Positions 1 through 4,942 are shown, numbered from the stretch's first letter. The stretch is 5,718 nt of DNA from an uncultured Acetatifactor sp. (GCA_910584235.1 CAJTZD010000055.1:17356-23073), one strand, 5' to 3'. Made by a program: numbers and translations. Notes: generated by a model not told the origin, from the sequence alone.

Positions 1-1
1 T

Positions 2-34
2 GGAAGAAAAATGTTCCAGGAAGAAAACGTTCCA
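2..34. repeat. Two tandem near-identical 16-17 bp repeats with inner GGAA/TTCC symmetry
   Basis: Bases 2-18 read GGAAGAAAAATGTTCCA and bases 19-34 read GGAAGAAAACGTTCCA. They differ by one extra A and one T/C change, and each is an imperfect inverted repeat with GGAA and TTCC arms. The TTCCA arm can also pair with TGGAAC at 61-66. They lie about 70 bases before the first shell gene. They could be a tandem operator, a small stem-loop leader, or simply repeated coding sequence, because one frame stays open from base 2 to a TGA at 89-91. The window begins here, so further copies upstream cannot be excluded. Confidence 0.4.
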
Positions 35-103
35 ATAAAAGACGGATTTCCGGAGAGAAATGGAACCTATAGTCAGAATCCGGGAAAATGAAAGGAGAGC
101 ATT

Positions 104-379
104 ATGGCACAGGAAGCATTGGGAATGGTAGAGACAAGAGGACTGACGGCAGCCATTGAGGCGGCCGATGCAATGACCAAGTCCGCAGAGGTATCCCTGA
201 TCGGCACGGAGAAGATCGGTTCCGGACTGGTGACGGTAATGGTACGCGGCGATGTGGGCGCAGTGAAAGCTTCCGTGGAGAGCGGATCCGCGGCAGCCAG
301 CAGGCTGGGCGAGCTGGTGGCGGCCCATGTCATCCCCAGACCTCATAACGATGTGGAGAAGATCCTGCCGAAGATCTAA
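104..379 (+). CDS. BMC-H hexameric microcompartment shell protein (PduA/PduJ/EutM type), copy 1
   Basis: This 91-residue protein is a single BMC domain, the usual length for a canonical facet protein. It should form hexamers that tile the shell and pass small metabolites through a central pore. Visible family marks are the N-terminal MAQEALGMVETRGL strand, Lys26 at the hexamer-edge position, the pore loop KIGSG at residues 37-41, the VRGDVGAV segment at about 48-55 and VIPRPH at 76-81. The ATG at 104 follows an AGGAG at 93-97 with good spacing. It is about 83% identical by hand count to the BMC-H at 1233-1511, so the two are recent paralogs. A 285-base hairpin-rich gap follows before the next gene. 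Which of the PduA, PduJ or EutM names fits best cannot be told from sequence alone. Confidence 0.96.
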   Translation: MAQEALGMVETRGLTAAIEAADAMTKSAEVSLIGTEKIGSGLVTVMVRGDVGAVKASVESGSAAASRLGELVAAHVIPRPHNDVEKILPKI

Positions 380-472
380 GTGTGAGAAGAAGTTCTAGGC
401 GGCCAAAGGACGTCCGCCAAGAACTTCTAGGCTCGTGAGCGAACAAGTTCGCTTAACGAGCCAATCTCACAC
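380..472 (+). repeat. Nested inverted repeats forming a three-way-junction (cloverleaf-like) fold
   Basis: An outer 8-bp stem pairs GTGTGAGA (380-387) with TCTCACAC (465-472). Inside are two long hairpins. Arm one pairs AGAAGTTCT (388-396) with AGAACTTCT (420-428) and continues with GGCGG (398-402) to CCGCC (414-418). Arm two pairs GGCTCGT (430-436) with ACGAGCC (456-462) and continues with AGCGAAC (438-444) to GTTCGCT (447-453). The junction has almost no unpaired bases (429 and 463-464). The element begins one base after the stop codon of BMC-H 1. The pairing is read directly. Whether it acts as RNA (stability, processing, attenuation) or as DNA (small non-autonomous mobile element) is unknown. 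I do not recognise it as a named RNA family. Confidence 0.72.
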
Positions 473-473
473 A

Positions 474-502
474 GAAGAATGCCCGAAGTGCGGGCATTCT
501 TC
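474..502 (+). repeat. Perfect 12-bp stem-loop
   Basis: GAAGAATGCCCG (474-485) pairs perfectly with CGGGCATTCTTC (491-502) around the 5-base loop AAGTG. It is the strongest single hairpin of the array. The bases after it are not a T-run, so it is not a classical intrinsic terminator. It sits one base after the three-way-junction element. Confidence 0.75.
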
Positions 503-615
503 AAGCGCGATTTTTGCGCTTTGATTCGCAGCGATTGTTCTTGACAACAGAACTGCGTTCTGTTGTTCTTGACACCAGAAATTGTTTCCTGGTGTATGTG
601 CCGCCGCAGGCGGCA
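503..615 (+). repeat. Train of four further stem-loops with an internal 18-bp direct repeat
   Basis: Consecutive hairpins are AAGCGC/GCGCTT (503-508/516-521), ACAACAGAAC/GTTCTGTTGT (544-553/557-566, loop TGC), ACACCAG/CTGGTGT (572-578/589-595, extended through a one-base bulge by AAA/TTT) and TGCCGCC/GGCGGCA (599-605/609-615, loop GCA). The leading arms of the two middle hairpins lie in an 18-base direct repeat, 535-552 and 563-580, with one mismatch (AAC versus ACC) and a 28-base period. Stem sequences differ but are each self-complementary, so pairing looks maintained. The array ends about 40 bases before the ribosome site of BMC-H 2. Confidence 0.65.
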
Positions 616-652
616 GGATGGGAAGCGAGAGGAAAGAATTGGCAAACAGCAA

Positions 653-657
653 AGGAG
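653..657 (+). promoter_or_regulatory. Ribosome binding site fixing the start of BMC-H 2
   Basis: AGGAG lies 7 bases before the ATG at 665. The reading frame is open further upstream into the hairpin array, so this site decides the start. Confidence 0.8.
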
Positions 658-664
658 CCGGCAA

Positions 665-1060
665 ATGAGCGGTACATCATTGGGCTTTATCGAGATTTCA
701 GGCGTGGTCGCCGCCGTGGATGCCCTGGACATCATGTGTAAGACATCCGGCGTGGAACTGGCTACATGGGAGAGGAAGCTGGGCGGCCGCCTGGTCACCA
801 TCGTAGTAAGGGGCGATGTGGCCTCCGTGACGGAAGCGGTGGAGACCGCAAAGGCAAAGGCCATCAAGAAGCCTGTAGCCAGCGGCGTCATCGCAAACCC
901 CCATGAAGAAATCATCAGACTCGTGAACCTGAGCGCAAGCCGGTTCATGACCAAGGACAGCGGATCCTCCGTGGAGGAAGAGCAATCCATGGAAGAGGGG
1001 CAGTCTGAGGAAAGGGCGCGGGCCGGCAGGCTTGACGCCAGAACCATCCAGGAAATCTAG
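665..1060 (+). CDS. BMC-H shell protein with acidic C-terminal tail (PduK-like architecture)
   Basis: This 131-residue protein has a BMC domain at about 4-88 followed by a tail of about 40 residues. The start is the ATG after AGGAG at 653-657. The protein then opens MSGTSLGFIEISG, as BMC-H proteins do. The pore loop is KLGGR at 38-42 instead of KIGSG, putting an arginine where the canonical pore has glycine. The tail has a Glu/Ser-rich stretch (about 98-116) and ends in a basic-then-helical peptide, RAGRLDARTIQEI. PduK also has a C-terminal extension, but no cysteines are present in this tail, so the Fe-S site reported for some PduK proteins is not expected. Its position between two near-identical BMC-H genes suggests a minor, specialised facet protein. 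Whether the tail points inward as a cargo tether or outward is unknown. Confidence 0.93.
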   Translation: MSGTSLGFIEISGVVAAVDALDIMCKTSGVELATWERKLGGRLVTIVVRGDVASVTEAVETAKAKAIKKPVASGVIANPHEEIIRLVNLSASRFMTKDSGSSVEEEQSMEEGQSEERARAGRLDARTIQEI

Positions 1061-1061
1061 T

Positions 1062-1121
1062 GTGCCGGCGAAATGTAAGGTGGCCGGTACGCTATGGCGG
1101 GATGTGGGAGGTTCCACATCC
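1062..1121 (+). repeat. Two stem-loops after BMC-H 2
   Basis: GTGCCGGC (1062-1069) pairs with GCCGGTAC (1083-1090), with one G-T wobble. GGATGTGG (1100-1107) pairs with CCACATCC (1114-1121) around a 6-base loop. They start right after the stop codon. Neither is followed directly by a T-run, so mRNA 3'-end protection or processing fits better than termination. A further small stem, TGCAG/CTGCA (1187-1191/1207-1211) with inner CAGC/GCTG, lies just before the next ribosome site. Confidence 0.55.
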
Positions 1122-1219
1122 TGTCAGGAGAACCGATAGCGGCATTTTTGAGAAAATATTGGGAAAATAGAAGTAGCGGAAAATAGTGCAGGCAGCAAAA
1201 GCTGTACTGCAAAATGAAT

Positions 1220-1224
1220 GGAGG
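1220..1224 (+). promoter_or_regulatory. Ribosome binding site fixing the start of BMC-H 3
   Basis: GGAGG lies 8 bases before the ATG at 1233. An earlier in-frame ATG at 1218 overlaps this site and is therefore not the start. Confidence 0.85.
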
Positions 1225-1232
1225 AAAAGAGA

Positions 1233-1511
1233 ATGGCACAGGAAGCATTAGGAATGGTGGAAACAAGAGGTCTGGTAGCTGCAATCGAGGCGGCTGACGC
1301 AATGTGCAAGGCTGCCAACGTAAGCCTGGTGGGCACGGAGAAGATCGGTTCCGGACTGGTGACAGTGATGGTGCGCGGAGACGTAGGAGCCGTGAAGTCT
1401 TCCGTGGAGGCCGGCGCATCCAGCGCGTCCAAGCTGGGCGAACTGGTGGCTACCCATGTGATCCCCAGGCCCCACACGGATGTTGAGATGATTCTTCCCA
1501 AGGCGAAATAG
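1233..1511 (+). CDS. BMC-H hexameric microcompartment shell protein (PduA/PduJ/EutM type), copy 2
   Basis: This 92-residue canonical facet protein is a near twin of the one at 104-379, with about 76 of 91 positions identical by hand count. It keeps Lys26, the KIGSG pore loop at 37-41 and VIPRPH at 76-81. Differences cluster in the helix at 56-68 (SVEAGASSASK here, SVESGSAAASR in copy 1), and Cys25 replaces Thr. An upstream in-frame ATG at 1218 would add five residues, but it overlaps the GGAGG site. The ATG at 1233 gives the same MAQEALGM start as copy 1. A stretch of 32 bases is identical in both genes (203-234 and 1332-1363), which supports recent duplication or gene conversion. The two probably mix in the facets. 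Confidence 0.96.
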   Translation: MAQEALGMVETRGLVAAIEAADAMCKAANVSLVGTEKIGSGLVTVMVRGDVGAVKSSVEAGASSASKLGELVATHVIPRPHTDVEMILPKAK

Positions 1512-1521
1512 GAATGCCCAT

Positions 1522-1550
1522 GGAGGCTGCGGCATATGCCGGCGGCTTCC
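1522..1550 (+). repeat. Intercistronic stem-loop before PduL
   Basis: GGAGGC (1522-1527) pairs with GCTTCC (1545-1550), with one G-T wobble. An inner 12-base perfect palindrome, CGGCATATGCCG (1530-1541), forms the top. It lies in the 101-base gap between BMC-H 3 and PduL, about 50 bases before the PduL ribosome site. Confidence 0.45.
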
Positions 1551-1602
1551 GGGCTGACCTGCGTTTCAGCGGGAGAGGCTTACAGCGTTTCCCGTAGACA
1601 TT

Positions 1603-1607
1603 GGAGG
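1603..1607 (+). promoter_or_regulatory. Ribosome binding site fixing the start of PduL
   Basis: GGAGG lies 5 bases before the ATG at 1613. A TTG at 1601 is in frame but overlaps this site. Confidence 0.8.
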
Positions 1608-1612
1608 AGAAC

Positions 1613-2257
1613 ATGGAACAACAGACTGTCGAAATGATTACCCGGATGGTGCTCCAGACCATAAACCGTATGGAGGAAAAAAGCAATGGCTGCCAGGTGC
1701 CCGTGGGCGTGTCTGCAAGACATATCCACCTGACACAGGAGCATGTGGAGACCCTGTTCGGCCAGGGCTACCGTCTGACCAAGAAGAAAGACCTGATGGG
1801 CGGCCAGTACGCCTGCAACGAGACTGTGACCGTGGTGGGATTAAAACTGCGTGCCATTGAGAACGTACGGGTCTTAGGACCTGTCAGGAAAGCCTCCCAA
1901 CTGGAGATATCCGCAACGGACGCCATGAAGCTGGGCGTGGCTGCACCCATCCGGGAATCCGGTAATGTGGCGGGCAGCGCTCCCATAGCTGTGGTGGGCC
2001 CCAAGGGCGTCATCTATCTGGAGGAGGGCTGCATCATCGCTATGAGACATATCCATATGTCGCCGGCCGACGCCATGGCGGCGGGAGTGGCGGATGGCGA
2101 CATTGTTTCCGTGAAAGCAGACAATGAACGCGGAACCGTATTTAATCAGGTGAAAATCCGTGTAAACGACAGCTTTACGCTGGAGATGCACATCGACACG
2201 GACGAAGCCAATGCCAGCAAGATCAAGACTGGCGACAAGGTAACCATCATAAAGTGA
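1613..2257 (+). CDS. pduL: Phosphate propanoyltransferase PduL (BMC-associated phosphotransacylase)
   Basis: This 214-residue enzyme converts an acyl-CoA (propanoyl- or acetyl-CoA) and phosphate to acyl-phosphate and CoA. It recycles CoA inside the shell and feeds an acyl kinase. It has the duplicated PTAC domain: HIH at 37-39 in the first half and RHIH at 145-148 in the second. Predicted metal ligands are His37, His39, Glu98, His146, His148 and His193. They keep the spacing I recall for the dizinc site of a structurally characterised PduL, all with a constant offset. Residues 1-20 (MEQQTVEMITRMVLQTINRM) form an amphipathic helix typical of the BMC-targeting encapsulation peptide, followed by a short linker. 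Length fits the BMC-associated form. It follows the shell genes and precedes the vertex protein. Confidence 0.95.
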   Translation: MEQQTVEMITRMVLQTINRMEEKSNGCQVPVGVSARHIHLTQEHVETLFGQGYRLTKKKDLMGGQYACNETVTVVGLKLRAIENVRVLGPVRKASQLEISATDAMKLGVAAPIRESGNVAGSAPIAVVGPKGVIYLEEGCIIAMRHIHMSPADAMAAGVADGDIVSVKADNERGTVFNQVKIRVNDSFTLEMHIDTDEANASKIKTGDKVTIIK

Positions 2258-2262
2258 TGGAA

Positions 2263-2345
2263 ACAGCTGCCTTAAATTACGAAGCAGCTGTCCCGGGCGG
2301 ATGGAGGAGCGACAGGGCGCAGCATGCCCTGCCTCCCTTTCGCCC
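2263..2345 (+). repeat. Two intercistronic hairpins between PduL and the vertex protein
   Basis: ACAGCTGC (2263-2270) pairs with GCAGCTGT (2284-2291), an 8-bp stem with a 13-base loop. The second is a long nested hairpin: GGGCG (2295-2299) to CGCCC (2341-2345), GGAGG (2303-2307) to CCTCC (2332-2336), and CAGGGC (2313-2318) to GCCCTG (2326-2331). It ends about 7 bases before the next ribosome site and buries a decoy GGAGG. No T-run follows either stem. A translational or mRNA-stability role is inferred from position only. Confidence 0.6.
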
Positions 2346-2351
2346 GCCAAA

Positions 2352-2356
2352 AGGAG
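2352..2356 (+). promoter_or_regulatory. Ribosome binding site fixing the start of the vertex protein
   Basis: AGGAG lies 9 bases before the ATG at 2366. The upstream in-frame ATG at 2324 sits inside the hairpin loop and has no ribosome site. Confidence 0.8.
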
Positions 2357-2365
2357 ATACATACC

Positions 2366-2611
2366 ATGATTGTAGGCAAAGTGGTAGGGAGCATCGTCTC
2401 CACCCGAAAGAGCGAGAACCTGGTAGGGAATAAATTCATGATTATTGAGCCGCTTCAGGAGATGGCCTCCGGGGCAGCCCGGTTCGTTGCTATCGACAAC
2501 ATCGGCGCCGGCATTGGCGAGACTGTGCTGGTGGCCACCGGAAGCGCAGCCCGGGTGGGCATGGAGAACGCGCCGGTGGACGCGGCCATTGTGGGAATCG
2601 TGGACGAATAG
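2366..2611 (+). CDS. BMC-P pentameric vertex protein (EutN/CcmL/PduN family)
   Basis: This 81-residue protein is one EutN/CcmL domain, near the short end of the family's usual length. Pentamers cap the twelve vertices and close the shell. Visible marks are MIVGKVVGSIVSTRK at the N-terminus, LVGNKFMIIEPL, the central AIDNIGAGIGETVLVATGSAAR (about 46-67) with the glycine turn of the pentamer pore, and the closing PVDAAIVGIVD. An ATG at 2324 would add 14 residues lying inside the upstream hairpin. The ATG at 2366 is chosen because AGGAG precedes it and MIVGKVVG is the normal family start. Only 8 bases separate its stop from the PduS start, so these two are probably translationally coupled. Confidence 0.95.
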   Translation: MIVGKVVGSIVSTRKSENLVGNKFMIIEPLQEMASGAARFVAIDNIGAGIGETVLVATGSAARVGMENAPVDAAIVGIVDE

Positions 2612-2619
2612 GGACGGTA

Positions 2620-3996
2620 ATGTCCATAGAAGAGAGGCGTTTCATGGAAATGCAGGCTTTGAGACAGATTTTGCAGGTAAACGGCGTTGTGGGCGCAGGA
2701 GGCGCCGGCTTTCCCACCTACGCAAAGCTGGATGAGAGGGCGGAGATCATCCTTTTGAACTGCGCCGAATGCGAGCCGCTCTTAAAGCTTCACAGACAGC
2801 TTTTGGAGCAGCGGGCGGAAGAAATCCTGGAGACCTTTGACGGCATAGCCCGGACTGTCGGGGCGAAAGAGGCCGTCATCGGCATAAAAAGAGAATACAA
2901 GGCTGCCGTTAAGGCGGCCAGGCGATATATAGACGCATATTCGAACATGCGGATACAGCTTTTGGACAGCGCATACCCCATGGGGGACGAGGTGGTGCTC
3001 ATCTACGAGGCCACCGGCAGAGTCATCCGGCCCGGCGGGCTTCCCATAGAGGAGGGGGTGGCTGTCTTTAATGTGGAGACGGTATACAATGTATACCGGG
3101 CCCTGAAGCAAAGCACACCGGTCATTGACAAACTGGTGAGCGTGGTGGGCGAGGTGGAGCATCCTGTCACGGTGCGGGTGCCTATCGGCGCATCTATAGG
3201 GGATGTGGTAAGCTGCGCCGGGGGAATCAGGGTGAAAGATCCCGCCTACCTGGTGGGCGGCCCCATGATGGGAAATCTGGCCACAGAGGACGACGTGGTG
3301 ACTAAGACCACCAATGCCGTCATCGTGCTGGACAAAAGCCACAATCTGATACGGCGTAAAGACAGGAACGCTGCCATTGACTTAAAGAGGGCGGCCTCTT
3401 CCTGCTGTCAGTGCGAGACCTGCACCAGCCTGTGCCCGCGCCATGCTCTGGGGCACCCAATCGAGCCCCACAAATTCATGCGCAGCGCGGCCAACAAGGA
3501 CTTTCAGGATACCAACGTGTTCTTGAATACATTTTTCTGCAGTTCCTGCGGGCTCTGCGAGAATTTCTCCTGCCCCCAGGGCCTCTCGCCCAGGAGCCTG
3601 ATTGCTGACTATAAGCTGGGATTGCGAAAGGCCGGGGTGAAGGCCCCCGCGGGCGTGACACCTGCGCCGGTTAGGAAGAGCAGGGAATACCGCAAGGTTC
3701 CGGAGGAACGGCTGGAGGCCAGGCTGGGCCTGTCCAAATACAATGTGGACGCCCCCCTGCAGACGGACGATTACTGGAAAGAAAAGCAGGAAATCCACAA
3801 AGTAAAGATCCTCTTAAGCCAGCACATCGGGGCGCCTGCAGTGCCCATGGTGGAAAAAGGGGCGCATGTGACGGTAGGGCAGTGCATCGCGAAGCCGGCA
3901 GAGGGTTTAAGCGTAGGCATCCATGCTTCCGTGGACGGCACAGTGCAGGAGGTTACGGACAGGTATATTGTCATCGTCGAGAGCGGTTTAAATTAA
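2620..3996 (+). CDS. pduS: PduS-type RnfC-like flavo-iron-sulfur oxidoreductase of the microcompartment
   Basis: This 458-residue protein is related to RnfC and to the NADH-binding subunit of complex I. It should move electrons between NADH, a bound flavin and Fe-S clusters. The order is a nucleotide/flavin domain starting GVVGAGGAGFP (22-32) with NCAECEP (47-53), a SLBB-like middle, two [4Fe-4S] motifs, and a C-terminal barrel-sandwich domain (about 395-458, with HIGAPAVPMVEKG and IHASVDGTV). Cluster one uses Cys262, Cys265, Cys268 and Cys272-Pro. Cluster two uses Cys307, Cys310, Cys313 and Cys318-Pro. In Pdu systems PduS is linked to cobalamin reduction. In loci with a glycyl-radical enzyme it is more likely to handle NADH reoxidation. 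An alternative ATG at 2644, after AGAGAGG, would remove 8 residues and is possible. Confidence 0.95.
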   Translation: MSIEERRFMEMQALRQILQVNGVVGAGGAGFPTYAKLDERAEIILLNCAECEPLLKLHRQLLEQRAEEILETFDGIARTVGAKEAVIGIKREYKAAVKAARRYIDAYSNMRIQLLDSAYPMGDEVVLIYEATGRVIRPGGLPIEEGVAVFNVETVYNVYRALKQSTPVIDKLVSVVGEVEHPVTVRVPIGASIGDVVSCAGGIRVKDPAYLVGGPMMGNLATEDDVVTKTTNAVIVLDKSHNLIRRKDRNAAIDLKRAASSCCQCETCTSLCPRHALGHPIEPHKFMRSAANKDFQDTNVFLNTFFCSSCGLCENFSCPQGLSPRSLIADYKLGLRKAGVKAPAGVTPAPVRKSREYRKVPEERLEARLGLSKYNVDAPLQTDDYWKEKQEIHKVKILLSQHIGAPAVPMVEKGAHVTVGQCIAKPAEGLSVGIHASVDGTVQEVTDRYIVIVESGLN

Positions 3997-4019
3997 TCAT
4001 ACTTTTACTGGCCGGAACA

Positions 4020-4136
4020 ATGGCGATGGGAGCTGGCATCGGATTTGTTCTGCCCCTGTTCCTATATTCACGGGCAGGAAAGTCTGCTACTGATTTGCAA
4101 CATTTGCCGCCGGTGAGTTGGGGCGGCATATTTTAG
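4020..4136 (+). other. Possible small hydrophobic peptide or decayed membrane-protein remnant
   Basis: The 222-base gap between PduS and PduT contains one frame ending TAG at 4136. Read from about 3987 it gives FKLIILLLAGTMAMGAGIG, then FVLPLFLYSRAGK, a clear membrane-spanning stretch of about 25 residues followed by positive charges and a short polar tail. The nearest ATG (4020) would cut off the first part of the hydrophobic stretch and has only a weak GGA before it. A GTG at 3882 would overlap PduS by 115 bases. A real small protein, a remnant that lost its start, or chance are all open. The family is not recognised. Confidence 0.2.
4105..4128 (+). repeat. Stem-loop followed by a weak T-stretch between PduS and PduT
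   Basis: TGCCGCC (4105-4111) pairs with GGCGGCA (4122-4128) around a 10-base loop and is followed by TATTTTAG. The T-stretch is short, so at most it is a leaky terminator or attenuator lowering PduT expression. The same stem arms occur in the hairpin at 599-615, probably by coincidence. Confidence 0.35.
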
Positions 4137-4218
4137 CGATCATCAGTATGAATAAAGCGCGCAGGTTGTCCCGCTCCAATTCTGACAGGGGACGGCCATA
4201 GAAAGGAAGGTAATACCC

Positions 4219-4767
4219 ATGGGCAAGGCATTGGGAATGATAGAGTTCAAGACAGTCTCCACAGGCGTGATGGCGGCGGATGCCATGGTAAAGACCGCAG
4301 CCGTGGAACTGGTGGAGGCGCAGACCGTATGCCCCGGAAAATACATCGCCCTGATCACAGGGGATCTGAGCGCCGTGGATGCGGCGGTGGAGGCAGCCAA
4401 AGTGCAGTACGGCGAGCAGCTTATAGACAGCTTCGTGCTGGGCAACCCCCACGAGGGAATCTTCCCCGCCATCTACGGAACCACCCATGTGGAGCATATC
4501 AGTTCCCTGGGGATTCTGGAGACCTTTGACGCCGCGGCCATCATCGTGGCGGCGGACGTGGCCGCCAAGACCTCCGAGGTAGACCTCATCGAACTGCGCA
4601 TCGCAAAGGGCATGTGCGGCAAGTCCTATGTGTTCCTGTGCGGGGAGGTGTCCGCGGTGGACGCCGCCATCTCCAGGGCCAAGGAGACCGTGGCCGAAAG
4701 CGGCATGTACTTAGACTCCGCGGTCATCGCCCATCCGGATCCGCAAATTTGTAAGTCTATTTTGTAA
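4219..4767 (+). CDS. pduT: BMC-T tandem-domain shell protein with Fe-S cysteine (PduT type)
   Basis: This 182-residue protein has two BMC domains (about 1-90 and 95-182), each with its own AADAMVKTAAVEL-like helix (residues 19-31; second copy near 110-122, VAADVAAKTSEVDL). Trimers act as pseudohexamers in the facet. The first-domain pore loop is QTVCPGKY with Cys38, the position that in known PduT proteins ties a [4Fe-4S] cluster in the trimer pore. The second repeat has KGMCGKSYV in the equivalent loop. Length matches PduT. The ATG at 4219 follows AAGGAAGG at 4203-4210. As the last gene of the operon, just after PduS, it fits a partner that passes electrons through the shell. Confidence 0.95.
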   Translation: MGKALGMIEFKTVSTGVMAADAMVKTAAVELVEAQTVCPGKYIALITGDLSAVDAAVEAAKVQYGEQLIDSFVLGNPHEGIFPAIYGTTHVEHISSLGILETFDAAAIIVAADVAAKTSEVDLIELRIAKGMCGKSYVFLCGEVSAVDAAISRAKETVAESGMYLDSAVIAHPDPQICKSIL

Positions 4768-4942
4768 TAGAACAAGTGATTTTTCCTTTATTTTAGCCGG
4801 AGGAAGCTGCCCTTGCCAGGGCCAGAGGCGAGAAAGCGAGAGGAGCTTTCAGGAGTTCCTGGAGAGGCATGGCATCTATGAGAGAGATGGATAGGGAGCC
4901 GCACTGTCTTCGGGGAATGCTGGCCCGGGAGTCCTGGATACT
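4768..4942 (+). other. Non-genic stretch after PduT with a possible decayed coding remnant
   Basis: No convincing gene is present. After the AT-rich first 30 bases the sequence turns GC-rich and reads like broken protein: PEEAALARARGEKARGAF in one frame (4797-4850) and FQEFLERHGIYERDG then TAG in another (4847-4894). A hairpin GAAAGC/GCTTTC (4832-4837/4845-4850) lies at the change of frame. This could be the remains of a further operon gene. No family is recognised. Confidence 0.22.

Noticed and set aside
2..91. Possible C-terminal end of an upstream gene, about 29 codons to TGA at 89-91
   Set aside because: The frame is open, but such a length is common by chance, the peptide matches no family I know, and it includes the tandem repeats. 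Not called as a gene.
474..502. Strong hairpin read as a terminator after BMC-H 1
   Set aside because: No T-run follows, and the next shell gene has only a ribosome site and no clear promoter, so transcription must continue through it.
541..574. Two TTGACA hexamers (541-546 and 569-574) resembling -35 promoter boxes
   Set aside because: Both fall in the repeated spacer and stem sequence of the hairpin array, and no acceptable -10 box lies 16-18 bases downstream. A promoter here is not supported.
535..580. Short direct repeats that could suggest a CRISPR array
   Set aside because: Only two copies, imperfect, with a 10-base spacer and hairpin character. No cas genes are present.
563..664. In-frame upstream extension of BMC-H 2 giving a 165-residue protein
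   Set aside because: The added residues are read from the hairpin array, are rich in Arg/Cys/Trp and look nothing like a BMC domain. A good ribosome site sits before the ATG at 665, where normal family sequence begins.
427..1047. Long open frame on the - strand (206 codons)
   Set aside because: It runs antisense through BMC-H 2 and the hairpin region. Its protein is low in recognisable motifs, and similar antisense frames lie opposite other GC-rich genes here (for example 1124-1501 and 2782-3342).
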